The notes under the pieces were generated by a model. That model searched no databases and was not told where the DNA came from. It saw nothing but the letters and a program-made list of their open reading frames with translations. Position numbers and translations under genes: made by a program. Shown in pieces: positions 1 through 6,251 of a DNA stretch of 64,000 nt; position 1 is the first letter of the stretch, and every line of letters starts with the position of its first letter. Source of the DNA: Burkholderia sp. GAS332 (GTDB lineage Bacteria > Pseudomonadota > Gammaproteobacteria > Burkholderiales > Burkholderiaceae); assembly GCA_900142905.1 (NCBI GenBank), contig FSRV01000001.1, positions 1,798,001 through 1,862,000 of the forward strand, written 5' to 3'.

Positions 1-1
1 G

Positions 2-1054
2 CCGACGCGCATCGAATACGACGGTTACCTGCGCTGGGCCGCGTCGTCGTTCGATGAGCAGATTCACTACGGCGAAGCCGTGCTCAGCGTGAAGCCACGC
101 AGCACCGGCGGCAAGGTGCGTGCACTGGAGGTCGTGTCGCGTCGCGCCGACGGCAGCGAAACCACGCGCATCGCGTCGAATCTGGTGATGGCGGTGGGCG
201 GGCGGCCGTTGCTGCCGGCCCCGCTCGCCGAACTCAACGGTCCCGCCGCGCGGCGGCTGGTGCATTCGTCCGGCTATCTGCCCGAGATCGACGCCGCGCT
301 GCGCGCGAGCCGCGCGGAGGCGAAAGCCGCCGGCCGCCGCGTGCGCGTGGCGGTGCTGGGCGGCGGGCAGAGCGGGGCGGAGATTTTCCAGGACCTGGTT
401 CAGCGCGGCAGTGTCGATGACGATCTCGACGTGACGCTGGTGATTCGCGGCAGCGCGCTCAAACCGGCCGACGACAGCCCGTTCGTCAACGAGATTTTCC
501 ACGCCGATTTCACCGATTCGATCTATCACCGCACGCCGGAAGCGCGTCAGCGCTTTTTCGACGAATACCGCGGCACCAACTATTCGGTGGTCGACGTCGA
601 TCTGCTGGAACGGCTATACGAGCTCTTCTATATGCAGAAGGTCAGCGCGCAGCCACGCCATGCCTTGCTGACCCAGCGGCATCTGACGGCCGCTGCCGAG
701 GCTGAGGGTCAGCGCGGCCTCGCGCTGACGTTCGACGATGTCGCGCACAACCGCCGCGAAACCCGCGAATTCGACGTGGTGGTCGCCGCAACGGGTTACC
801 GGCGCGACGATCACCGGCGCCTGCTGGGCGAACTCGGGCCGTATCTCGGCGACTTTACGGTGGGCCGCGATTACCGGCTCGAGACCCGCGACGATTTCCT
901 GCCGGGCATCTGGCTGCAAGGCGGCTGTGAAGCCACGCACGGTTTGAGCGACACCTTGCTGTCGATTCTCGCGACGCGTTCGGCCGAAATCTGCGCGTCC
1001 CTGCACGACGCCTACGAGGCGCTCGCGGAGCGGCGCGCGCACGCCGTCGCATAG
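2..1054 (+). CDS. pvdA: L-ornithine N5-oxygenase, C-terminal part (5' end outside window)
   Basis: This frame is open from the window edge, so the gene is cut by the boundary and is not naturally truncated. The visible part starts with PTRIEYDGYLRWAA, which is typical of ornithine/lysine N-hydroxylases. It continues with the NADPH-binding motif GGGQSGAEIF (about bases 358-390), the conserved ATGY motif (about bases 790-800) and the C-terminal stretch THGLSDTLLS. The FAD-binding N-terminus is missing from view. The enzyme hydroxylates the side-chain nitrogen of ornithine using NADPH, FAD and O2, the first step to the hydroxamate ligands of ornibactin-, malleobactin- or pyoverdine-type siderophores. 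It is followed after 31 bases by an acyltransferase that would use the product. The family is certain; the siderophore is inferred from neighbours. Confidence 0.93.
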   Translation, partial: PTRIEYDGYLRWAASSFDEQIHYGEAVLSVKPRSTGGKVRALEVVSRRADGSETTRIASNLVMAVGGRPLLPAPLAELNGPAARRLVHSSGYLPEIDAALRASRAEAKAAGRRVRVAVLGGGQSGAEIFQDLVQRGSVDDDLDVTLVIRGSALKPADDSPFVNEIFHADFTDSIYHRTPEARQRFFDEYRGTNYSVVDVDLLERLYELFYMQKVSAQPRHALLTQRHLTAAAEAEGQRGLALTFDDVAHNRRETREFDVVVAATGYRRDDHRRLLGELGPYLGDFTVGRDYRLETRDDFLPGIWLQGGCEATHGLSDTLLSILATRSAEICASLHDAYEALAERRAHAVA

Positions 1055-1085
1055 ATCGCCTTGTCCGCATTTTTTTTGACCCTTC

Positions 1086-2207
1086 ATGGACCCTTCACGG
1101 AACACTAAGATGGACCAGTCTCTGACCCTAGCTCCAGTACGCGAGGCAAGCGCTGCTACCGAAAGCGAATTTTCGTCGTTCTCGCACACGCTGCCCGATG
1201 GCCGCGTGTGCCGCGTGCAGATACTCGCGGGCGGCAGCGTCGCGCTGCACGTCGACGGCGAACCGCAGGCGCTGCTTACCGCGCGCTTCGATGCGACCCA
1301 TGTGTCGATCGAGAGCCTCGCAGGCGACGCCGACAGCATCACCCGCCAGCCGCCCGAGATTTTTCTGCCGTTGTTCGCTGAATATTTCGCCCGTCCGGCG
1401 CATGTCTCGACCATTGAAATCACCTTGCCTGTGAGCCATGCCTGGGCAGTCGAGGCGGTGCGCCGCGGGATCTTCGACGAGTGCGTGGAAACCACCGGCG
1501 GCTGCCGTTTGCGTTGCCGCCGCGCGAGTTTCTGGCAGCATCCGGCGTTGTGGTTGCGGGCCGTAGCGAGCGCAGGTTTCGCGCAGCGCTTCACGCTGAC
1601 CCACCATCACCGGCACCCGGTGCGGCCGCCGAAGCCACGTGGCGTCGTGTACGAACGGCAGCTTCCGCATCTCGATCTGACCTTTTCGCTGCGCACCATC
1701 GACGTCGAGCGCGATCTCGAACTCTTCAATCGCTGGATGAACCTGCCGAACGTCGCGAGCGTGTGGGACCAGGCCGACGACAGCATCACCCACGCGCGTT
1801 TTCTGGCCGACCAGGAAGCCGACCCGCATACGCAGACGCTGTTCGGCTGCTTCAACGGCGAGCCGTTCGCCTACTTCGAGGTGTACTGGGTGAAGGAGGA
1901 TCGCCTCGCGCCGTTCTGCGACGCGGGCGACTACGACCGCGGCATTCACATCCTTGTGGGCAATCGCCGTCATCAGGGCCCCGCCAAGCTGGAGGCATGG
2001 CTGCGCTCGCTGTTCCATTACGTGTTCCTCGACGAGCCGCGCACCCGGGTGATCTACGGCGAACCGCGTATCGACAATGCACGCTGGATCGCCTACATGC
2101 AGGAGCAGGGCGGGATGAAGCTCAAGGAATTCGATTTTCCGCATAAACGCGCGGCGCTCGTGGGCCTGTCGAGAGAAACCTATTTCGAGGAATTTGGACC
2201 CCGATAG
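1086..2207 (+). CDS. IucB/RhbD-type siderophore N-acyltransferase (GNAT fold)
   Basis: This 373-residue protein has an acyltransferase domain in roughly its last 180 residues. Recognisable stretches are FNRWMNLPNVASVWDQ, GEPFAYFEVYWVKEDRL, a family-typical GIHILVGNRRHQGPAKLEAW acyl-CoA-binding region and VIYGEPRIDNARWIAY. This is the hydroxamate acyltransferase architecture of IucB, RhbD and ornibactin OrbL, with an extra N-terminal domain of about 190 residues. It should transfer an acyl group from acyl-CoA to N5-hydroxyornithine made by the enzyme encoded just upstream. An alternative start lies at 1110; neither start has a strong ribosome-binding site. The two candidate starts sit in an imperfect direct repeat (ATGGACCCTTCACGG and ATGGACC). 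A terminator-like hairpin follows the stop codon. The acyl group is not predictable from the sequence. Confidence 0.85.
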   Translation: MDPSRNTKMDQSLTLAPVREASAATESEFSSFSHTLPDGRVCRVQILAGGSVALHVDGEPQALLTARFDATHVSIESLAGDADSITRQPPEIFLPLFAEYFARPAHVSTIEITLPVSHAWAVEAVRRGIFDECVETTGGCRLRCRRASFWQHPALWLRAVASAGFAQRFTLTHHHRHPVRPPKPRGVVYERQLPHLDLTFSLRTIDVERDLELFNRWMNLPNVASVWDQADDSITHARFLADQEADPHTQTLFGCFNGEPFAYFEVYWVKEDRLAPFCDAGDYDRGIHILVGNRRHQGPAKLEAWLRSLFHYVFLDEPRTRVIYGEPRIDNARWIAYMQEQGGMKLKEFDFPHKRAALVGLSRETYFEEFGPR

Positions 2208-2222
2208 GCCGGCAACAACATC

Positions 2223-2250
2223 AAAAAGGGGGCGCTTTGGCGTCCTTTTT
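2223..2250. terminator. Rho-independent terminator after the acyltransferase gene
   Basis: Stem 2225-2234 with 2241-2250 (including some G-U pairs), six-base loop CTTTGG, A-run on the left and five Ts on the right. It separates the ornithine-oxygenase/acyltransferase pair from the thioesterase unit. Confidence 0.7.
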
Positions 2251-2285
2251 GCGTAGTGGGGCGAAACGATTCAACGAAACATCAC

Positions 2286-2335
2286 TTGACGCCAGTTTCT
2301 TATGTATATTAAATAGGAATCATTCGTATTACTGT
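2286..2335 (+). promoter_or_regulatory. Candidate sigma70 promoter with overlapping weak Fur-box-like sequence
   Basis: TTGACG (2286-2291) and TTAAAT (2309-2314) are separated by exactly 17 bases. The adjoining AT-rich stretch (2312-2345) contains ATCATT, GTATTA and TTATCATT elements reminiscent of Fur hexamers, but I count only about 10 of 19 matches to the classical Fur box. In ornibactin clusters the sigma factor gene is transcribed from a Fur-controlled sigma70 promoter, so this is a logical place for iron control of the thioesterase-dioxygenase-sigma-MbtH unit. Assignment is by pattern only. Confidence 0.4.
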
Positions 2336-2378
2336 TATCATTTCAAAAATTGCTTGTCCAGAGATAAACCGTCACATC

Positions 2379-2447
2379 ATGAATGATCGTCTCGCTGTAT
2401 CCACGCCACTCACTCTCGCGCCGTCCGACGCGACTGCGCAGCCGTGA
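2379..2447 (+). CDS. 22-codon leader ORF overlapping the thioesterase start
   Basis: An ATG at 2379 opens a frame of 22 codons rich in Ala, Thr and Pro. Its TGA overlaps the GTG start of the thioesterase as GTGA. The ORF has no recognisable domain and only a weak upstream ribosome-binding site. The thioesterase itself has no Shine-Dalgarno sequence before its GTG, so re-initiation after translation of this ORF is a plausible way to express it. It could instead be the displaced N-terminus of a frameshifted longer thioesterase, or chance. I do not recognise the peptide. Confidence 0.35.
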   Translation: MNDRLAVSTPLTLAPSDATAQP

Positions 2448-3226
2448 GCGGGGTCCTGAACCTGTTCTGCCTGCCGTTCGCGGGCGGCAGCGGCGCGGTC
2501 TTTCACCCGTGGCATGCGCTTGCGCCGCAGTCCGTGCGCGTGACGCCGCTGGCCTTGCCGGGCCGCGGCGCACACTGGAACGAAGCGCTCGTCGCCGCGT
2601 GGACGCCGCTGCTAGACCGTCTCTATGCGCAGGTCGAACCGCATGCGTGGCAACCCTACGCGCTGTTCGGCCATAGCATGGGCGCGCTGCTCGCCTTCGA
2701 GCTCGCGCACCGCTTGTGCGAGCGTGGCATGCCTGCCCCGGCGCTGTTGATCCTGTCGGCGAGCCGTCCGCCGCGCGACGCGCACCGGCTGTCCGGCACC
2801 GACTGGCGCCACTGCCCGGACGAGGCGGTGCTCGACACACTGTTCGGCATCGGCGGCGCCGACGCAGCATGGGCCAACCACGAACTGCGCGAACTGATGC
2901 TGCCGGTGGTGCGCAACGATTTCCAACTGTGTGCCGATTACCGCTATCGCGAGCGCGCGCTGCTCGCTACGCCGATCCATGTTCTTGCCGGGCGTGACGA
3001 CACGGGCTGCCCGTTCGCACCGGCCTTCGCGGCATGGCGCGACGAGTCGGCCGCACTGACCACCGGCCGTGAACTTGCCGGTGGACATCTGTTTCTTCGT
3101 GACGATCCAGCCGCCACTTTCGCAGCGGTCATGGACGCACTCGACGCTTGCCGCACGCCATCGGTTCAGGGTGTAGCGGCGTCCGATGGCGGCGCGCCAG
3201 ACCACGCGCACGCCATCTCCACCTAA
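2444..3226 (+). CDS. Type II (external) thioesterase of a nonribosomal peptide pathway
   Basis: This 260-residue alpha/beta hydrolase begins with VLNLFCLPFAGGSG, the typical N-terminus of type II thioesterases (GrsT/PchC-like). It carries the nucleophile elbow GHSMGALLAFE near residue 76. The catalytic Asp should lie in the LAGRDDTGCPF region and the His in AGGHLFL. Such enzymes remove wrongly primed or stalled acyl groups from peptidyl carrier proteins of the NRPS. The likely start is GTG at 2444, which overlaps the stop of the small leader ORF. It is followed 68 bases later by the dioxygenase gene. A stand-alone thioesterase is not a standard member of the B. cenocepacia ornibactin cluster as I know it. 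Confidence 0.85.
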   Translation: MSGVLNLFCLPFAGGSGAVFHPWHALAPQSVRVTPLALPGRGAHWNEALVAAWTPLLDRLYAQVEPHAWQPYALFGHSMGALLAFELAHRLCERGMPAPALLILSASRPPRDAHRLSGTDWRHCPDEAVLDTLFGIGGADAAWANHELRELMLPVVRNDFQLCADYRYRERALLATPIHVLAGRDDTGCPFAPAFAAWRDESAALTTGRELAGGHLFLRDDPAATFAAVMDALDACRTPSVQGVAASDGGAPDHAHAIST

Positions 3227-3294
3227 GCCGTTGCGGGACGCCTGGCGCGCGGCGCCGGGCGATTCCATTCACTCAATTTTGATAGGAGTCGCAC

Positions 3295-4281
3295 ATGTCG
3301 ATCGATATCCGGGAAGCGCCGCCTGAGATTCAGGCCGCGGATTCCGTCTTCCAGAAAGGCCGCACGCGCTTGCCGGTCATGACCGCACCCGCGGACGCTG
3401 CGGACATTCTCGATCATCGCTGGCTTGCGGCCATCGGCGCGCATCTCGCGCGCGATGGCGGCGTTCTGTTGCGCGGCTTCGCGGACATGAACATCGAGCG
3501 CTTTCACGACTTCGCCAAGCGCTTCGGTTCGCCGCTGCTGTCCTACGAGTTCGGTTCGACGCCGCGCAGCGAGGTGAAGAAGGGCGTGTACTCGTCGACC
3601 GATTATCCGGCGCATCAATGGATCCCTCAGCACAACGAACAGGCGTACACGACCAACTGGCCGATGAAAATCTGGTTCTACTGCGACGTCGAACCGGCCG
3701 ATCGCGGCCAGACGCCGGTCGCGGATGCCCGCGCCGTGTATCAGGGCATCGATCCCGCCCTGCGTGAGCGCTTCGCGACCCGCAAGCTGATGTACGTGCG
3801 CAACTATGGCGGCGGTCTCGATCTGTCGTGGCAGCAGGTCTTCAATACCGACGACATGGCGGTCGCCGAGGCGTATTGCCGCGCGCATCAGATCGAATGG
3901 GAATGGAAGGAAGACGGCGATCTGCGCACGCGCCAGATTTGCCAGGCGGTCGCACGTCATCCGCGTACCGGTGAGGATGTGTGGTTCAACCAGGCGCATC
4001 TGTTCCATGTTTCGTCGCTGGAGGAGGGGGTTCGCGAAGCACTCCTTGACATCGTCGAGGAAGAGGACTTGCCGCGCAACGTCTACTACGGCGACGGTTC
4101 GCCGATCGCCGACGCCGAACTCGACGCCGTGCGCGCCGTGTACGACGCGCACCGGCTCGATTTCGCGTGGCGCCAGGGCGACGTGATGATGCTCGACAAC
4201 ATGCTGCTGACCCATGGCCGCGCGCCGTTCTCGGGACCGCGCCGGATCGTCGTGGCGATGGCGGAAGCGCACGGCGTCTGA
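3295..4281 (+). CDS. Fe(II)/2-oxoglutarate dioxygenase, SyrP/TauD-like aspartyl beta-hydroxylase
   Basis: A 328-residue TauD/TfdA-superfamily enzyme. The iron-binding facial triad is readable as His113-x-Glu115 (in WIPQHNEQAY) and His307 (in MLLTHGRAPFSGPRR), followed by the 2-oxoglutarate-binding arginine. The start has a good ribosome-binding site (GATAGGAG). Stand-alone proteins of this type (OrbG, SyrP) hydroxylate aspartate while it is bound to the NRPS, giving beta-hydroxyaspartate that binds iron in ornibactin and malleobactin. Position between the thioesterase and the sigma factor in the same direction supports that role. The substrate is inferred by homology and context, so an amino acid other than aspartate cannot be ruled out. 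Confidence 0.85.
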   Translation: MSIDIREAPPEIQAADSVFQKGRTRLPVMTAPADAADILDHRWLAAIGAHLARDGGVLLRGFADMNIERFHDFAKRFGSPLLSYEFGSTPRSEVKKGVYSSTDYPAHQWIPQHNEQAYTTNWPMKIWFYCDVEPADRGQTPVADARAVYQGIDPALRERFATRKLMYVRNYGGGLDLSWQQVFNTDDMAVAEAYCRAHQIEWEWKEDGDLRTRQICQAVARHPRTGEDVWFNQAHLFHVSSLEEGVREALLDIVEEEDLPRNVYYGDGSPIADAELDAVRAVYDAHRLDFAWRQGDVMMLDNMLLTHGRAPFSGPRRIVVAMAEAHGV

Positions 4282-4354
4282 GTCGCGTGCGCTGCATCGT
4301 TGAAAACGTCATCCCATTCGTTTGAATGAGTTTGAATGAAATAGAGGTCCCATC

Positions 4355-4885
4355 ATGCAAGAACCGATGCCGGTTCAGAAGCAGGAGTTAGTCCGAACCC
4401 TGATCACTTCCCGGCGCTCGCTGATCGATACCGCTTCACGGATCGTCGGCTGCCGGCGGGGTGGCGAAGATATCGTCCACGACATCTGGGTCAGGCTGGA
4501 GGAATCCGACCAGTTCGACGGCGTCCGGCAACCGGGCGGCTACATTGCGCGGATGGTTCGCAATCATGCGATCGACCGCTGCCGCAGGCTGAATCTCGAA
4601 GCCTGCTATTGCGCGCCGGAAGAGGCCGCGTTCGACGTGGCCTCCGACGAACCGTCGCCCGAGCAGGCGAACATGAACTGCCAGGCGATGGCGATGCTCG
4701 AGGATGCGCTCGATGCGCTGCCCGAGCGCTCGCGCACGGCGTTCTGTCTGTATTACGTGTACGGCTACACCCAGCGGGAGATTTCGGACCGCCTCGGGGT
4801 GTCGTCGACACTCGTCAATTGCATGGTGCGCGATGCCACCGCGCATTGCCGTGCCCGGCTCGAATCGTACCGGCCGGGCCAATGA
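4355..4885 (+). CDS. ECF sigma factor, PvdS/OrbS (MbaS) type
   Basis: A 176-residue extracytoplasmic-function sigma factor. Region 2 includes GGEDIVHDIWVRL and GYIARMVRNHAIDRCRRL. Region 4 includes DALPERSRTAFCLYYVYGYTQ and the helix-turn-helix ISDRLGVSSTLVN. It has a good ribosome-binding site (AGAGGT) ahead of ATG 4355. A perfect 10-base tandem repeat (GTTTGAATGA, 4320-4339) lies just upstream. The family activates siderophore synthesis and uptake genes under iron starvation and is usually repressed by Fur rather than by a FecR-type anti-sigma. No anti-sigma gene is seen here and the receptor lacks a signalling domain, which fits. Its order relative to the dioxygenase (sigma gene downstream) differs from the B. 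cenocepacia orbS-orbH-orbG order. Confidence 0.88.
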   Translation: MQEPMPVQKQELVRTLITSRRSLIDTASRIVGCRRGGEDIVHDIWVRLEESDQFDGVRQPGGYIARMVRNHAIDRCRRLNLEACYCAPEEAAFDVASDEPSPEQANMNCQAMAMLEDALDALPERSRTAFCLYYVYGYTQREISDRLGVSSTLVNCMVRDATAHCRARLESYRPGQ

Positions 4886-4964
4886 TCCCGTCCCGTCCGC
4901 GCGGCGCCGGCTGTGCGGGCGGGGTATGTCACGCTTATGCCACGTTAACCAGGAGAAGTGAACC

Positions 4965-5177
4965 ATGAGTTTCGATAACGACGACGCCATCTACCAGGTG
5001 GTCATCAACCACGAAGAGCAGTATTCGATCTGGCCGGATTTCAAGGAAGTCCCGGCCGGCTGGACCAAGGTGGGTGTGCAAGGCGCGAAGCAGGTGTGCC
5101 TCGATCATATCGACAAGGTCTGGACCGACATGCGTCCGTTGAGCCTGCGCCGGGCGCTTGGCGAACAGGCCGCCTGA
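4965..5177 (+). CDS. MbtH-like NRPS accessory protein
   Basis: A 70-residue protein carrying the MbtH signature: an N-terminal MSFDNDD, then NHEEQYSIWPDFKEVPAGW, then VCLDHIDKVWTDMRP. MbtH proteins bind and activate NRPS adenylation domains. A strong ribosome-binding site (CAGGAGAAG) precedes the ATG. It lies 79 bases after the sigma factor and ends facing the AraC gene. It corresponds to OrbH of ornibactin clusters. Presence of an MbtH protein supports NRPS genes close by but outside the window. Confidence 0.95.
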   Translation: MSFDNDDAIYQVVINHEEQYSIWPDFKEVPAGWTKVGVQGAKQVCLDHIDKVWTDMRPLSLRRALGEQAA

Positions 5178-5244
5178 AGCACGCGCGGCTGCGAGCCCTT
5201 CGTGCGGGCGCCTGGCGCAAGGCCGGTTCCCTGGCGCAAGCGGC

Positions 5245-6030
5245 TCAAGGGCGCCGCAGCAGGCGATTCGGCGTTTCCCCGATCTCCCTGCGGAACATCG
5301 CAATAAAACTACTGCTGCTCTGATAGCCGAGTTCGTCGGCGACTTTCGAAACCGGGTCGCCGACGGCCAGCCGCGCCATCGCCTCGACGAGGCGCAACTG
5401 CTGGCGCCATTGTCCGAAGGTCAGCCCCGTCTCCTGGCGGAACAGCCGCGCCAGGGTGCGCGCGCTTGCACCGACCGTCGCACTCCATTGATCCAGCGTG
5501 TCGTCGTTCGCGGGCGCCGTGAGCAGTGCGCTGCAGATCGCCCTTAGTCTGCGGTCGCTCGGCAGCGGCAGGCCGCCTTGCATCGTCGCCTGAGCCTCGC
5601 GCAGTACCGCAAGCAGCAGCGGTGCAATATGCGCCCCCAGGCTGTCCGGGCCGTAGTCGTGCGGCTGTTCCGCGAGGGCAATCGTGAGTTCGTGCATCAG
5701 CGGCGTGACCAGCACAACGCGGCACGTCGGCCACAGCCAGGGCGCCGCATCCGGCTCCAGATACACGCTATAGGAATTGACCTCGCCGATCGCGTGCAAC
5801 TCGTGATCGACCCCGGGCGGCAGCCAGATGGCGCGCATGGGCGGCAGCATCCAGCTGCCCATCGGCGTCAACACCCGCACCGCACCTTCCATTGCGTAGA
5901 ACAACTGCGCCTGCTCGTGCGAATGCCAGATCTCGCGATGGCCGTTCGGATATTGCGAGCCGCGCGCCATCACCGGGCGGGGCTGCCGCCGGTATTCGAA
6001 GCCGAATTGCGCTCTCCAGATCGGATCCAT
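5245..6030 (-). CDS. AraC-family regulator with cupin-like sensor domain
   Basis: A 261-residue protein. The N-terminal cupin-like half has the pattern HSHEQAQLFYAMEG followed by LPPMRAIWLPPGVDHEL. The C-terminal half has two helix-turn-helix units, the second in DELGYQSSSSFIAMFRREIG. It belongs to the same type as the regulator at 31828-32697, the NimR-like group that often governs exporters or catabolic genes. Here it stands between the MbtH gene (convergent) and the TonB receptor gene (divergent), so it may control the receptor. It is not a PchR-type siderophore sensor by its N-terminus. Ligand and targets are unknown. Confidence 0.88.
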   Translation of the reverse strand: MDPIWRAQFGFEYRRQPRPVMARGSQYPNGHREIWHSHEQAQLFYAMEGAVRVLTPMGSWMLPPMRAIWLPPGVDHELHAIGEVNSYSVYLEPDAAPWLWPTCRVVLVTPLMHELTIALAEQPHDYGPDSLGAHIAPLLLAVLREAQATMQGGLPLPSDRRLRAICSALLTAPANDDTLDQWSATVGASARTLARLFRQETGLTFGQWRQQLRLVEAMARLAVGDPVSKVADELGYQSSSSFIAMFRREIGETPNRLLRRP

Positions 6031-6158
6031 GTCAGTGCCCGGATTTCAAACTGCCAAAAAATGTCTGTTTCGCAACATTCGGTGGCAAGACAGCGTGCGA
6101 CCACCGTCGGTATCATTCCACGTCTCCCCCGTATTAGCAAATACATGCGAACTAAAAC

Positions 6159-6177
6159 AATAACGAGTCGCATTAGC
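6159..6177. promoter_or_regulatory. Candidate Fur box between araC-type gene and TonB receptor
   Basis: The 19 bases AATAACGAGTCGCATTAGC match the classical GATAATGATAATCATTATC Fur box at about 12 positions, mostly in the two arms. It lies in the divergent intergenic region of an iron receptor gene, where Fur control is expected. No clear -35/-10 pair could be fitted beside it, and an OrbS-type promoter with correct spacing was not found. Confidence 0.4.
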
Positions 6178-6251
6178 ATTTCGATTATTGATTAACTTAA
6201 CGACACTAGATAGAAAGGGTTCTGGAGATGGGCGATCGGGGAACGAATCGG

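Noticed and set aside
614..1594. Long open frame antisense to the ornithine oxygenase and acyltransferase genes
   Set aside because: It runs opposite two genes with clear family motifs and shows only arginine/alanine-rich composition typical of antisense frames in high-GC DNA.
2347..2373. OrbS-type promoter (TAAAAA-N17-CGTC) before the thioesterase unit
   Set aside because: A CGTC and an A-rich element are present but the spacing is about 21 bases instead of 17, and the ATG would follow almost at once.
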